A model generated the notes under the pieces. The model was not told where the DNA came from. It did not search any database and was given only the letters and a program-made list of their open reading frames with translations. Below are positions 50,404-59,567 of a stretch of 64,000 nt of DNA, one piece after another. A program made the position numbers and the translations under genes. Within the stretch, counting starts at the first letter, position 1. Every line of letters starts with the position of its first letter. The DNA comes from Candidatus Cacconaster equi (lineage in GTDB: Bacteria; Bacteroidota; Bacteroidia; Bacteroidales; UBA932): the NCBI GenBank assembly GCA_018065895.1, contig JAGHSK010000027.1, forward strand, positions 1 to 64,000. Direction: 5' to 3'.

Positions 50404-50411
50404 CAAATATA
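50404..50411 (-). promoter_or_regulatory. -7 box for the MG2-NVEALA-MG2 set
   Basis: Reads TATATTTG on the minus strand and ends ten bases before the start codon at 50393, implying a leader of only a few bases. Confidence 0.55.
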
Positions 50412-50532
50412 ATAAAATATCCTTTCCTTCACAACTGACAAAATGTCAGCAAAATACGCATTGGTCCACAAATTGAGTATAATATTCCGTCCGGCAGGAA
50501 ACAATTATCCCAGCGCCGGAAAAGGAGGAAAC

Positions 50533-52581
50533 ATGAATAACGAAAAAATGGAATTTCTTGATAAATATGCTGTGAATCTGAACGAAAAAGCCAGAAGCGG
50601 AAAACTCGACCCGGTCATAGGCCGTGATGACGAAGTTCGCCGCGTATTGCAGATTCTGAGCAGACGAACCAAAAACAACCCTATTCTTGTTGGAGAACCG
50701 GGTGTGGGAAAAACCGCAATATCAGAAGGAATCGCCCAAAGGATTGTGAACGGGGACGTTCCTGAAAATCTGAAGAGCAAATCAATATATTCACTCGATA
50801 TGGGAGCCCTCATTGCAGGAGCGAAATACCAGGGAGAATTCGAGGAACGGCTTAAAGGCGTAGTGCAGGCGGTGACTGAAAGTGACGGAGAAATCATCTT
50901 GTTCATAGATGAAATCCATACGCTTGTAGGGGCCGGACGTACAGGTGGAGCCATGGATGCCGCAAACATCCTTAAACCCGCCCTCGCCCGGGGTGAACTC
51001 CGTGCAATCGGCTCGACGACACTCGACGAATACCAGAAGTATTTCGAAGAGGACAAGGCGCTTGAAAGACGCTTCCAGATGGTGATGGTCGACGAGCCTA
51101 CAGTGGCGGAAAGCATCTCCATCCTCAGAGGATTGAAAGAGAAATATGAAAATCACCACAAAGTGCGCATAGAAGATGATGCCATCATAGCAGCAGTCGA
51201 ACTGTCGCACCGCTACATAACCAACCGCTTCCTTCCTGACAAGGCAATTGATCTGGTTGACGAAGCCGCCTCAAAGCTCAGGCTTGAGCTCAACTCGGTC
51301 CCTGAATGCATCGACGAACTCAACAGGAAAATCAAGCAGCTTGAGATCGAGAAGGAAGCCATAAAGCGTGAAGGCGAATCTCCGAAGCTCAAGGGCATAG
51401 AAGAAGACCTCTCTGCCACAAAAGCCCGGTTATCGGAGCTCAATACCCAATGGGACAACGAAAAAGGAATATTGAGAGCCATAGCTGAAAACCGCGCGGC
51501 CATCGAGACCTACCGCCGTGAGGCAGACGAGGCGGAGCGTCGCGGCGACTATGGAAAGGTGGCCGAACTCAGGTACGGAAAGATAGCCCAGGCAAACGAG
51601 CAGATTGCCAAGCTCGAGAAACAGAAGGCGCAGAACCCGTCCCCTATCATGAACGAATGCGTCAAAGACGAGGACATTGCAGAAGTTGTGGCAAAATGGA
51701 CCGGCATCCCTGTAAACAAGATGCTCGAGAGCGAACGCGAAAAGCTTCTTCACATTGAAGAAGTCCTTCACAAGAGAGTCATCGGACAGAATGAAGCCAT
51801 CGAGGCAGTGTCAAACGCCGTGCGCCGTTCACGTGCAGGTCTCCAGAACGAAAAACGTCCTATCGGAAGCTTCATGTTCCTGGGCAGCACAGGAGTCGGC
51901 AAGACGGAACTCGCAAAGGCACTTGCGGAATATCTCTTCAACGACGAGAATATGATTACCCGAATCGATATGAGCGAATATCAGGAGCGACATACCGTGA
52001 GCCGCCTTGTGGGAGCGCCTCCGGGATACGTTGGATACGATGAGGGCGGACAGTTGACCGAAGCCGTGCGCAGGAAGCCATATTCGGTCATTCTGCTTGA
52101 CGAGATAGAGAAAGCCCATCCGGACGTTTTCAACATACTGCTGCAGGTACTTGATGACGGAAGACTCACCGACAACAAGGGGCGCACCGTCGATTTCAAG
52201 AACACAATTCTCATAATGACCTCCAACCTGAAGAGCGAACTCGTAAAGGAGAGCTTCCGCCCGGAATTCATCAACAGGATTGACGAAATCATAACCTTCC
52301 ACGCCCTCACACCTGAGGACATCAGGAAGATTCTGGAACTGCAGATTACCCAGCTTCAGGAAAAACTGAAGGCAATGGACATAACGATCCGATTCACAGA
52401 AGAGTTCATCAATTACCTGAGCGACAAGGGATACGACCCTGCATACGGAGCGAGACCGGTGAAGAGAGTCCTGCAGAGGGAACTGATCGACCTTCTTGCG
52501 CGCAAGCTGCTCGACGGCTCACTCAAACGCGGAACAGAAATTACCGCAACATACAGAAACGGAGAGCTGGTTCTTGAATAG
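50533..52581 (+). CDS. ClpB-type AAA+ disaggregase lacking the N-domain
   Basis: 682 residues from ATG 50533, which follows GGAGGAAAC (an unusually clear Shine-Dalgarno site for this phylum); a longer frame from 50443 adds 30 unrelated residues. AAA1 has Walker [16 protein letters not shown] and Walker [14 protein letters not shown]; the ClpB-type M-domain is present ([20 protein letters not shown]); AAA2 has [17 protein letters not shown] and [13 protein letters not shown]. The roughly 150-residue Clp_N domain is absent, and the AAA2 stretch between [11 protein letters not shown] and [12 protein letters not shown] is about 26 residues shorter than in E. coli ClpB. No ClpP-binding loop was recognised. 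A stand-alone disaggregase or an alternative ClpB is likely. Confidence 0.88.
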   Translation: MNNEKMEFLDKYAVNLNEKARSGKLDPVIGRDDEVRRVLQILSRRTKNNPILVGEPGVGKTAISEGIAQRIVNGDVPENLKSKSIYSLDMGALIAGAKYQGEFEERLKGVVQAVTESDGEIILFIDEIHTLVGAGRTGGAMDAANILKPALARGELRAIGSTTLDEYQKYFEEDKALERRFQMVMVDEPTVAESISILRGLKEKYENHHKVRIEDDAIIAAVELSHRYITNRFLPDKAIDLVDEAASKLRLELNSVPECIDELNRKIKQLEIEKEAIKREGESPKLKGIEEDLSATKARLSELNTQWDNEKGILRAIAENRAAIETYRREADEAERRGDYGKVAELRYGKIAQANEQIAKLEKQKAQNPSPIMNECVKDEDIAEVVAKWTGIPVNKMLESEREKLLHIEEVLHKRVIGQNEAIEAVSNAVRRSRAGLQNEKRPIGSFMFLGSTGVGKTELAKALAEYLFNDENMITRIDMSEYQERHTVSRLVGAPPGYVGYDEGGQLTEAVRRKPYSVILLDEIEKAHPDVFNILLQVLDDGRLTDNKGRTVDFKNTILIMTSNLKSELVKESFRPEFINRIDEIITFHALTPEDIRKILELQITQLQEKLKAMDITIRFTEEFINYLSDKGYDPAYGARPVKRVLQRELIDLLARKLLDGSLKRGTEITATYRNGELVLE

Positions 52582-52591
52582 AGCCGGCTCT
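52580..52591. other. 12-base palindrome at the clpB 3' end
   Basis: AGAGCCGGCTCT begins in the final codon of the ClpB-like gene and is followed by TGCCTTATTTTCC. It may act as a weak terminator. Confidence 0.3.
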
Positions 52592-52635
52592 CTGCCTTAT
52601 TTTCCAACTCCTGCTTGAATACACGGATTTTTATT

Positions 52636-52643
52636 TAAATTTG
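52636..52643 (+). promoter_or_regulatory. -7 box (TAAATTTG) for the diaminopropionate ammonia-lyase gene
   Basis: TAnnTTTG match, 53 bases before ATG 52696. Confidence 0.5.
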
Positions 52644-52695
52644 TCCTGGAAAGCACATCTTCCGGTGCATTCCGTAACAAGCAGGAACAGATTGT

Positions 52696-53901
52696 ATGGA
52701 ACAAATCAGACTGGTACGCCTGAACCACAAGACAGAGGGCAACAAATACTTCACAGAGCGTTTCGGCTTTGAAAAATCAAAGAAAGTAAATGCTTTTCAC
52801 CGCAGTTTTCCGGAATATTCCGTGACGCCGCTGGCAGATTTGAAGGAGCTCGCCAGAATGGCCGGAGTAGCTGGAATTCACGTTAAGGACGAAAGCTGGC
52901 GATTCGGTCTGAACGCATTCAAAGTCCTTGGTGGAAGCTATGCGATAGGCAGCTACATTGCAGGCAGACTTGGTATGGATATCAGCGGGCTTTCTTGCGG
53001 GAAGATGCTGAGCAGCGAAATCCGCAAGCGTTTGGGAGACATCACATTCGTTACCGCAACCGATGGCAACCACGGCAGGGGCGTAGCCTGGACAGCAAAC
53101 AGGCTCAAGCAGAAAAGCGTGGTATATATGCCTGAGTGTACCGCTGCCGAAAGGCTTGACAACATACGGAAGCTGGGTTCAGATGCAGCCATTATGGATA
53201 TGCCTTACGACGACTGCGTGCGACTGGCTCGTGAAAATGCGGACAAGTTCGGATGGGTTCTGATTCAGGACACCTCCTGGGAAGGCTACGAAGAGATTCC
53301 AAGCCTCATAATGGAGGGCTATACCACAATCGGGTACGAGATTGTAAATCAGATGCAGGGTGTAAAACCCACACACGTCTTCCTGCAGGCCGGAGTTGGT
53401 TCGATGGCAGCCGCACTTGCAGCCTTCTGTGCAGATTTCTGGAAAGGAAGCGACAAGCCCGTCATAACGATCGTGGAGCCGGAAGGGGCCGACTGCATAT
53501 TCAGGACCGCCCAGGCAGACGACGGCACACTTCACACAACCAGAGAAAACATGCACTCTATAATGGCAGGACTCTGCTGCGGAGAGCCTTGCACGGTTGC
53601 CTGGGACATTTTGAAGGATTATGCCGACTTTTTTGTGTCGATGCCTGATTACGTTGCGGCCAAAGGAATGAGAGTGCTTGCGAATCCTCTTCCGGGCGAT
53701 CCCAAAGTTGTCTCAGGAGAGAGCGGGGCCAGCACATCGGGCCTTGTGGCAGAGATTCTTTTCAACAAGGATTACTCCGCTCTTAAAGAGGAACTCGGCA
53801 TTGATGCAGATTCCCAGATAGTCTGCATCTCCACTGAGGGGGCGACGGACCGTGAGAACTATCGCAGAATCGTCTGGGACGGACTCTATCCGAGCTTTTA
53901 A
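52696..53901 (+). CDS. dpaL: Diaminopropionate ammonia-lyase
   Basis: A 401-residue PLP enzyme (fold type II) that turns 2,3-diaminopropionate into pyruvate and two ammonia. Marks: FHRSFPEYSVTPLADLKELA, the PLP lysine in HVKDESWRFGLNAFKVLGGS near residue 76, TDGNHGRGVAWTANRLKQKS, VFLQAGVGSMAAALAAF and SGESGASTSGLVAEIL. Length and motifs match YgeX/DpaL. No uptake or ureidoglycine-type genes of the E. coli yge cluster are near, so it stands alone here. Confidence 0.93.
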   Translation: MEQIRLVRLNHKTEGNKYFTERFGFEKSKKVNAFHRSFPEYSVTPLADLKELARMAGVAGIHVKDESWRFGLNAFKVLGGSYAIGSYIAGRLGMDISGLSCGKMLSSEIRKRLGDITFVTATDGNHGRGVAWTANRLKQKSVVYMPECTAAERLDNIRKLGSDAAIMDMPYDDCVRLARENADKFGWVLIQDTSWEGYEEIPSLIMEGYTTIGYEIVNQMQGVKPTHVFLQAGVGSMAAALAAFCADFWKGSDKPVITIVEPEGADCIFRTAQADDGTLHTTRENMHSIMAGLCCGEPCTVAWDILKDYADFFVSMPDYVAAKGMRVLANPLPGDPKVVSGESGASTSGLVAEILFNKDYSALKEELGIDADSQIVCISTEGATDRENYRRIVWDGLYPSF

Positions 53902-53930
53902 CTTCAGTCTGCGTCCATGATGCCGTTGCA

Positions 53931-54608
53931 TCATTCATCGAGCAGCTCCGGACGAAGCAGGCGTGTGCGTTCGAGGGCCTGTTCATCCTGCCATGCACCG
54001 ATTTTCTTCGGATCGCCGCTCAATAGGACATCGGGAACCTTCCATCCATTGAATTCGTAAGGTCTGGTATATACCGGAGGGGCAAGAAGTCCGTCCTGAA
54101 AGGAATCTGAAAGGGCAGACGTCTCATCTCCAAGAGCGCCCGGAAGAAGGCGGACGATGGCATCGGTGATGATTGCCGCAGGTATCTCTCCCCCGCTCAG
54201 GACATAATTTCCAACGGATATCTCGCGGGTGACAAGATGTTCGCGGATCCGGTGGTCGATGCCTTTGTAGTGACCGCAGAGAATTATGATATTGCCTTTG
54301 ATGGAGAGCTCATTTGCAATGCCCTGGTTCAGTATCTGGCCATCAGGAGATGTGTAGATGACCTCGTCGTAATCACGTTCCGACTTTAGTTTTGAAATCA
54401 GGTTGTACACCGGCTCAATCATCATCACCATTCCGGCATCACCGCCGAAATTGTAGTCATCAACCTGTCTGTATCTGCCGAGACCGTATTCACGGATGTT
54501 GTGCACGTGTATTTCGACAAGCCCCTTGTCCTGCGCGCGCTTGACGATGGAGTACCCCAAAGGGCTCTCCAGAAGTTCAGGAACAACAGTGAGGATATCT
54601 ATTCTCAT
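53931..54608 (-). CDS. trmD: tRNA (guanine-37-N1)-methyltransferase
   Basis: Methylates G37 of tRNAs with SAM, preventing frameshifts. It is a 225-residue trefoil-knot (SPOUT) enzyme: [79 protein letters not shown] and [20 protein letters not shown]. The start is ATG 54608; ten upstream codons have no homology pattern. It converges with dpaL and is divergent from the DUF349 gene. The usual rimM-trmD-rplS linkage is not seen. Confidence 0.95.
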   Translation of the reverse strand: MRIDILTVVPELLESPLGYSIVKRAQDKGLVEIHVHNIREYGLGRYRQVDDYNFGGDAGMVMMIEPVYNLISKLKSERDYDEVIYTSPDGQILNQGIANELSIKGNIIILCGHYKGIDHRIREHLVTREISVGNYVLSGGEIPAAIITDAIVRLLPGALGDETSALSDSFQDGLLAPPVYTRPYEFNGWKVPDVLLSGDPKKIGAWQDEQALERTRLLRPELLDE

Positions 54609-54626
54609 ATAGGAATGTTTAGGCCG

Positions 54627-54634
54627 CAAAATTA
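54627..54634 (-). promoter_or_regulatory. -7 box for trmD
   Basis: Reads TAATTTTG on the minus strand, 18 bases before the start codon at 54608. Confidence 0.5.
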
Positions 54635-54655
54635 GCATTTTTAGTCGAAAAAACT

Positions 54656-54663
54656 TATATTTG
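54656..54663 (+). promoter_or_regulatory. -7 box (TATATTTG) for the DUF349-yidC-yggS unit
   Basis: TAnnTTTG match, 27 bases before ATG 54690. Confidence 0.55.
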
Positions 54664-54689
54664 CGAGTTATAACTTAAAAAGCACAACT

Positions 54690-56459
54690 ATGAGCGAAGA
54701 TCTAAATCCAATTGTTCCCGAGACTGAAGCACCAGTTGAAGCTCAGCCTGAAATGCAGGAGGAACAATCTGTAGAAGCAGTCAACTATTCAAACAAAGGA
54801 TTGAAGGAATTGGTAGAAGCACTCGGCGATTCTCTTGAGAATGAAACGATGCAGGAGCTGTACAAGCATGCGGAGGCCATCAAGGCGGCATTCTACAAGA
54901 CTCTGAGGAAAGAGAAAGTGGCGGCAGGAGGAGAAGCTGCGGCAGAACAGGAAAACCAGGAACAGAGCAATCCGTTTGCAGAAGTTGAACAGGCATTCAA
55001 GGATCTGTTCGCAAAATATAAGGAGAAGAAAGCTCTCTACACTCAGGAAATCGAAAAGATGAAAGAGGATAATTTCGTGGAGAAAAGCAATATTCTCGAA
55101 GAACTCAAAGCTCTTGTTGACAAGAAAGAGGATCTTGGTCAGACGTTCCCTTTGTTCCGCGACATCCAGAGCAGATGGAGAGCCGCAGGACCGGTGCCAC
55201 AGGCAAAAGTAAAGGATCTTTACGACACCTACCAGCACTATGTGGAGATGTTCTATGACTATGTCAAGATCAACAAGGAGTTCCGCGACCTCGACTTCAA
55301 GAAGAATCTCGAAGCCAAGGAGGATCTCTGCAAAAAAGCCGAGGCTCTTGACAAGGAGGAGAACGTGGTCAACGCATTCCGCACCCTTCAGAAACTCCAC
55401 GAGCAGTGGAAGGAAATCGGCCCGGTAAGCAAGGAATACCGCGATTCCATCTGGGACCGTTTCAAAGCCGCAACAGCTGTCATCAATAAGAAGCATCAGG
55501 CCTATTTCGAGGAGCAGAAGGACAATCTCAAAGGCAATCTCGAAGCGAAGGTTTCTCTCTGCGAAAGAGTTGAAGCCATTGCAAAGCAGGAGATAAAGGA
55601 TTCCAACACCTGGAACAGCCTGAGCAAGGAGATTGAAAACATCCATAAGGAGTGGAAGGAAATCGGAATGACATCCAGAAAGGACAGTCAGAAAGTATAT
55701 GACCGTTTCCGCGCAGCCTGCGATGAATTCTTCGCAAGAAAACGCGAATTCTATTCAGAATTCAAGGACCAGATGCAGGAAAATATGGCCAAAAAGATTG
55801 AAATCTGCGAAAAAGCCGAAGCTCTCAAGGACAGCACGGATTGGAAAGCCACTTCGGAGGCCCTCGTCGAACTTCAGAAACAGTGGAAGGAAATCGGTCC
55901 GGTATCAAGAAAGAAATCAGAGCAGATATGGAAACGCTTCCGCGCAGCCTGCGACGAATTCTTCAACAACAGGGACAAGAACGGTGGCAGCAAGGGTGCC
56001 GAATATGCCCAGAACCTCAGTCAGAAACTCTCTTTGATTGACGAGATAAAAGATTTTGCCGTCGACAAGGTTGACGACCTCCAGAGCGCATACAAGGATT
56101 TCCAGATGCGCTGGAACAACATTGGATTCGTTCCTTTCAAGGAAAAAGCCAGGGTTCAGGAATCATTCCGCGAGGCGATGAACGAGAAGTTCGCTGGAAT
56201 ACGTGAAGAGGCAGTCAAAGTGGGACGCAACCTCCGGAGAAAAGGAGAGAGCGAACGCGACAAACTCGTTCAGAAGTTCCTCAAGAAAGAGCAGGAGATC
56301 GCCACATGGGAGAACAATCTCGGATTCTTCTCAAAATCGAAGAATGCCGAACTTCTTCTCCAGGACCTCAACAAGAAGATTGAACTTGCAAAGCAGGAAC
56401 TCGCCGAACTTGAAGGCAAGATCAAGGAATACGACAAGCAGCAAACAGAGCAGGAGTAA
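54690..56459 (+). CDS. DUF349 repeat protein
   Basis: A 589-residue highly charged helical protein. The first 90 residues are acidic and probably disordered (EAPVEAQPEMQEEQSVEAVN). Five DUF349 repeats of about 75 residues follow, recognisable by the W-I/G turn and RF-AA motif: RWRAAGPVPQAKVKDLYDTY; EQWKEIGPVSKEYRDSIWDR; KEWKEIGMTSRKDSQKVYDR; KQWKEIGPVSRKKSEQIWKR; MRWNNIGFVPFKEKARVQES. The C-terminus is a coiled coil. Family function unknown. It is two bases upstream of yidC. Confidence 0.9.
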   Translation: MSEDLNPIVPETEAPVEAQPEMQEEQSVEAVNYSNKGLKELVEALGDSLENETMQELYKHAEAIKAAFYKTLRKEKVAAGGEAAAEQENQEQSNPFAEVEQAFKDLFAKYKEKKALYTQEIEKMKEDNFVEKSNILEELKALVDKKEDLGQTFPLFRDIQSRWRAAGPVPQAKVKDLYDTYQHYVEMFYDYVKINKEFRDLDFKKNLEAKEDLCKKAEALDKEENVVNAFRTLQKLHEQWKEIGPVSKEYRDSIWDRFKAATAVINKKHQAYFEEQKDNLKGNLEAKVSLCERVEAIAKQEIKDSNTWNSLSKEIENIHKEWKEIGMTSRKDSQKVYDRFRAACDEFFARKREFYSEFKDQMQENMAKKIEICEKAEALKDSTDWKATSEALVELQKQWKEIGPVSRKKSEQIWKRFRAACDEFFNNRDKNGGSKGAEYAQNLSQKLSLIDEIKDFAVDKVDDLQSAYKDFQMRWNNIGFVPFKEKARVQESFREAMNEKFAGIREEAVKVGRNLRRKGESERDKLVQKFLKKEQEIATWENNLGFFSKSKNAELLLQDLNKKIELAKQELAELEGKIKEYDKQQTEQE

Positions 56460-56461
56460 CG

Positions 56462-58333
56462 ATGAGCAGCGAGAAAGGAAACAGTATCATAGGATTTGCC
56501 CTTATCGGAGTCATTTTGCTCCTATTTACCTGGTACAACAACAAACAGTTCGAAAAACAGAGAAAAGAGCAGTTCTCCAGGGATTCCCTGGCAGCGGCTC
56601 AGGCGATGCTGGAGGAGCAGCCTGCGGACTCCATTCCGGAGGCGCTCAAGGACAGCGTCATCAATGCGCTTGACACTATCGATGAGGCGCCTCTCTATCA
56701 GAGCGACTATCTGAATGCGGCAAACGCAGCCGAGGAGAAATTCTTCACTCTTGAGAACAATTGGATCAAGAGTGTCATTTCATCGAAAGGCGCACAGCTG
56801 AGTGACGTGCTGATAAAGGACTATTACACTTACGACAGTACCGACCTGCATATCATCCGTCCCGGCAAAAGCCTGTTCGACATTGAGATGAATGCGAACC
56901 AGTGGATCAACACAAGCGACCTGAATTTCAGAAAAGTCGAGTCCACTGACAACTCGCTCACACTCCGTCTCAATTTCAACGACAGTTCATATGTGGATGC
57001 GATATATTTCCTCCCGGACGATACGTATATGGTCAACTACTCTCTCCGATTCGTCGGTATGAGCGACGTGCTCGACCCTCGTACCAATCAGATGACTTTG
57101 AAATGGGTCGTTGACATGCCTCGTCTTGAGAAGGGATACCAGAATGAGAGGAACTACTCGGCCGTTGCATACAAGTATGCTTCAAACAATGACGTTAAGA
57201 CCATCGGCCAGCGCAAGGAGTCCGTCAAAGAGACCTTCAGTTCGACTCTCAGATGGTTCGGTTTCCAGCAGCAGTTCTTCTCCATCATAATGATGGCGCA
57301 GAACGGTTTCTCTGCCGGAACACTTGTAAACAAGTTCTATCCCGAAGGAAATGCGGAAAGAGACCTGATGCAGTCAGGAGCTGAGATGTCGCTTGAGATA
57401 GACAACCGCAGCGACGATTTCACCGTACCGATGAGCATCTATATGGGCCCGAACCACTATCCTACCCTGAAGAGTTACGGTGAAAGCTTCGAAAAAATCA
57501 TTCCGCTCGGAGGCAAGGTTATCGGAACAATCAGCCGTTACATCATCATCCCGGTATTCAACTGGCTCAACAAGTCAATTGCCAACTACGGTCTGATTAT
57601 CCTGATCCTCACGCTGATGATCAAACTCGTGATATCGCCTCTCACATGGAAGTCATACACGTCTTCCGCCAAAATGAAAGTGCTTCAGCCGGAGATTCAG
57701 AAAATCAACGAGAAGTATCCGAAGCAGGAAGATGCGATGAAGAAGCAGCAGGCCACGATGGATCTCTACAAGAAAGCCGGAGTGAACATGTTCGGAGGAT
57801 GCCTCCCTATTCTGCTCCAGTTCCCTATCCTGTGGGCGATGTTCCGCTTCTTCCCTGCATCCATCGAATTGCGTCAGCAGGGATTCCTCTGGTGCCACGA
57901 CTTGAGCGCCTACGACTCCATTCTTGACCTGGGATTCAAGATTCCTCTCTATGGCAACCACATCTCACTGTTTGCACTTCTGATGGGCATCACAATGTGG
58001 GGCTATTCCAAGATGACTCTCGGTCAGCAGCCTGACAACGCCCAGATGCCGGGAATGAAATTCATGCAGTTGTGGTTCATGCCTATCATGATGGTGTTCA
58101 TATGTAACAACCTCTCTGCCGGTTTGAGTTACTACTATATGCTCAGCAACATAGTCACAATCGGCCAGAACTGGGCCATCCGCAAATGGTTCATTGACGA
58201 GGACAAGATCTACGAACAGATCAAACAGAAGGCCAATTCAAAGGAACCGCCAAAGAAGTCCGCTTTCCAGCAACGTCTTGAAGCAGCCTATAAGGCCCAG
58301 CAGGAACAGGCCAAAAATCAAAAGAAAAGATAA
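56462..58333 (+). CDS. yidC: Membrane protein insertase YidC
   Basis: Inserts inner-membrane proteins alone or with SecYEG. It is 623 residues: TM1 at residues 9-26 (IIGFALIGVILLLFTWYN), a large periplasmic domain (residues 28-360), and the conserved core GLIILILTLMIKLVISPLTW (TM2) with the SPLTWKSYTSSAKM amphipathic loop, then GGCLPILLQFPILWAMFRFF and three further segments. Lys/Gln-rich cytosolic tail. The stop overlaps the start of yggS (TAATG). Confidence 0.96.
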   Translation: MSSEKGNSIIGFALIGVILLLFTWYNNKQFEKQRKEQFSRDSLAAAQAMLEEQPADSIPEALKDSVINALDTIDEAPLYQSDYLNAANAAEEKFFTLENNWIKSVISSKGAQLSDVLIKDYYTYDSTDLHIIRPGKSLFDIEMNANQWINTSDLNFRKVESTDNSLTLRLNFNDSSYVDAIYFLPDDTYMVNYSLRFVGMSDVLDPRTNQMTLKWVVDMPRLEKGYQNERNYSAVAYKYASNNDVKTIGQRKESVKETFSSTLRWFGFQQQFFSIIMMAQNGFSAGTLVNKFYPEGNAERDLMQSGAEMSLEIDNRSDDFTVPMSIYMGPNHYPTLKSYGESFEKIIPLGGKVIGTISRYIIIPVFNWLNKSIANYGLIILILTLMIKLVISPLTWKSYTSSAKMKVLQPEIQKINEKYPKQEDAMKKQQATMDLYKKAGVNMFGGCLPILLQFPILWAMFRFFPASIELRQQGFLWCHDLSAYDSILDLGFKIPLYGNHISLFALLMGITMWGYSKMTLGQQPDNAQMPGMKFMQLWFMPIMMVFICNNLSAGLSYYYMLSNIVTIGQNWAIRKWFIDEDKIYEQIKQKANSKEPPKKSAFQQRLEAAYKAQQEQAKNQKKR

Positions 58334-58980
58334 TGACCATTGCTGAAAAAATAAAGCAGTTTGAAAATGAGCTGCCACAAGCCGTAAAGCTTGTGGCAGT
58401 TTCAAAATTCAAACCCGTGGAGGACATTATGGCCGCCTACAATGCCGGGCAACGTGTTTTCGGCGAAAATCGTCCACAGGAACTTGCGGCAAAAGCCGAA
58501 GTTCTTCCGAAAGACATTGAGTGGCATTTCATCGGACACCTTCAGACCAATAAGCTGAAAATGGTGCTCCCTTATGCAAGCCTCATTCACTCAATTGACA
58601 CCATACGTCTTCTGGAGGCCGTTGACAAAGCCGCCGGAGCATCAGGCAGGCACATCCCGTGTCTGCTCGAAGTCCATATCTCCAAAGATGAGACAAAGCA
58701 GGGATTTTCGTTTGATGAGGTTATGGATCTTTCACGGCATTTCAGCGATTACCCGAATGTCATCTTCAAGGGAGTTATGGGAATGGCCTCTCTCACCGAC
58801 GATATGGACAGAGTCCGCTGCGAATTCCGTTCATTGAAAAATCTTTCTGAAAGAATTTACGCTCAATCCCCTGAATTCTGCGAAATCTCGATGGGTATGT
58901 CAGGTGACTATCCGATAGCTGTCGAAGAGGGTTCCACTATCGTACGCATCGGTTCCAAAATTTTTGGAAAAAGAAGTTAA
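58333..58980 (+). CDS. yggS: YggS/PLPBP family pyridoxal phosphate homeostasis protein
   Basis: A 215-residue PLP-binding TIM-barrel protein without known catalysis that buffers PLP. Marks: KLVAVSKFKPVEDIMAAYNA (PLP Lys 27), VFGENRPQELAAKAEVLP, WHFIGHLQTNKLKMVLP, HISKDETKQGF, FKGVMGMASL and SMGMSGDYPIAVEEGSTIVR. Translationally coupled to yidC. Confidence 0.94.
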   Translation: MTIAEKIKQFENELPQAVKLVAVSKFKPVEDIMAAYNAGQRVFGENRPQELAAKAEVLPKDIEWHFIGHLQTNKLKMVLPYASLIHSIDTIRLLEAVDKAAGASGRHIPCLLEVHISKDETKQGFSFDEVMDLSRHFSDYPNVIFKGVMGMASLTDDMDRVRCEFRSLKNLSERIYAQSPEFCEISMGMSGDYPIAVEEGSTIVRIGSKIFGKRS

Positions 58981-59007
58981 AACAAACATTTGCTAAAAAA
59001 TACGACA

Positions 59008-59547
59008 ATGAAAAACAAGTATGCCGGCACCCAGACCGAAAAAAATCTGGAAGCAGCTTTTGCTGGTGAGTCACAGGCTCGCAACAAATACACTTATTTC
59101 GCAAGCAAGGCAAAAAAAGAAGGCTACGAGCAGATAGCAGCCCTGTTCGAAGAAACAGCAAACAATGAAAAAGAGCACGCAAAACTCTGGTTCAAGGAAC
59201 TTAACGGTATCGGAACAACAGCTGAGAACCTCGCTGCGGCAGCTGACGGGGAAAATTTTGAGTGGACCGATATGTACGAGGGATTCGCAAAGACCGCCGA
59301 AAAAGAGGGATTTACTGAACTCGCAGCTCGTTTCCGTGGCGTAGCAGCCATCGAGAAGCGTCATGAAGAGCGTTATCGTGCTCTGCTCAAGAACGTCGAG
59401 ACAGCTCAGGTATTTGAAAAGTCAGAGGTCAAGGTATGGGAATGCCGTAACTGCGGTCACATTGCTGTAGGAACAAAGGCACCTGAAATCTGCCCTGTAT
59501 GCGCCCACCCTATGGCTTATTTCGAGGTTCACAAGGAGAATTACTAA
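59008..59547 (+). CDS. rbr: Rubrerythrin
   Basis: A 179-residue diiron peroxidase of anaerobes: reduces hydrogen peroxide in the cytoplasm. The ferritin-like four-helix bundle has E-x2-H motifs ([15 protein letters not shown] and [10 protein letters not shown]) plus the first-helix Glu in [15 protein letters not shown]. The C-terminal rubredoxin domain has [20 protein letters not shown] and CAHPM, giving four Cys for one iron. The start at 59008 ([18 protein letters not shown]) was chosen over 58990. Confidence 0.96.
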   Translation: MKNKYAGTQTEKNLEAAFAGESQARNKYTYFASKAKKEGYEQIAALFEETANNEKEHAKLWFKELNGIGTTAENLAAAADGENFEWTDMYEGFAKTAEKEGFTELAARFRGVAAIEKRHEERYRALLKNVETAQVFEKSEVKVWECRNCGHIAVGTKAPEICPVCAHPMAYFEVHKENY

Positions 59548-59567
59548 GAATCCCTGGAATTTCGACA

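Noticed and set aside
54789-55646. 285-codon open frame on the minus strand inside the DUF349 gene
   Set aside because: Leu/Phe/Glu-rich reverse reading of Lys/Glu helices; a shadow of the real gene.
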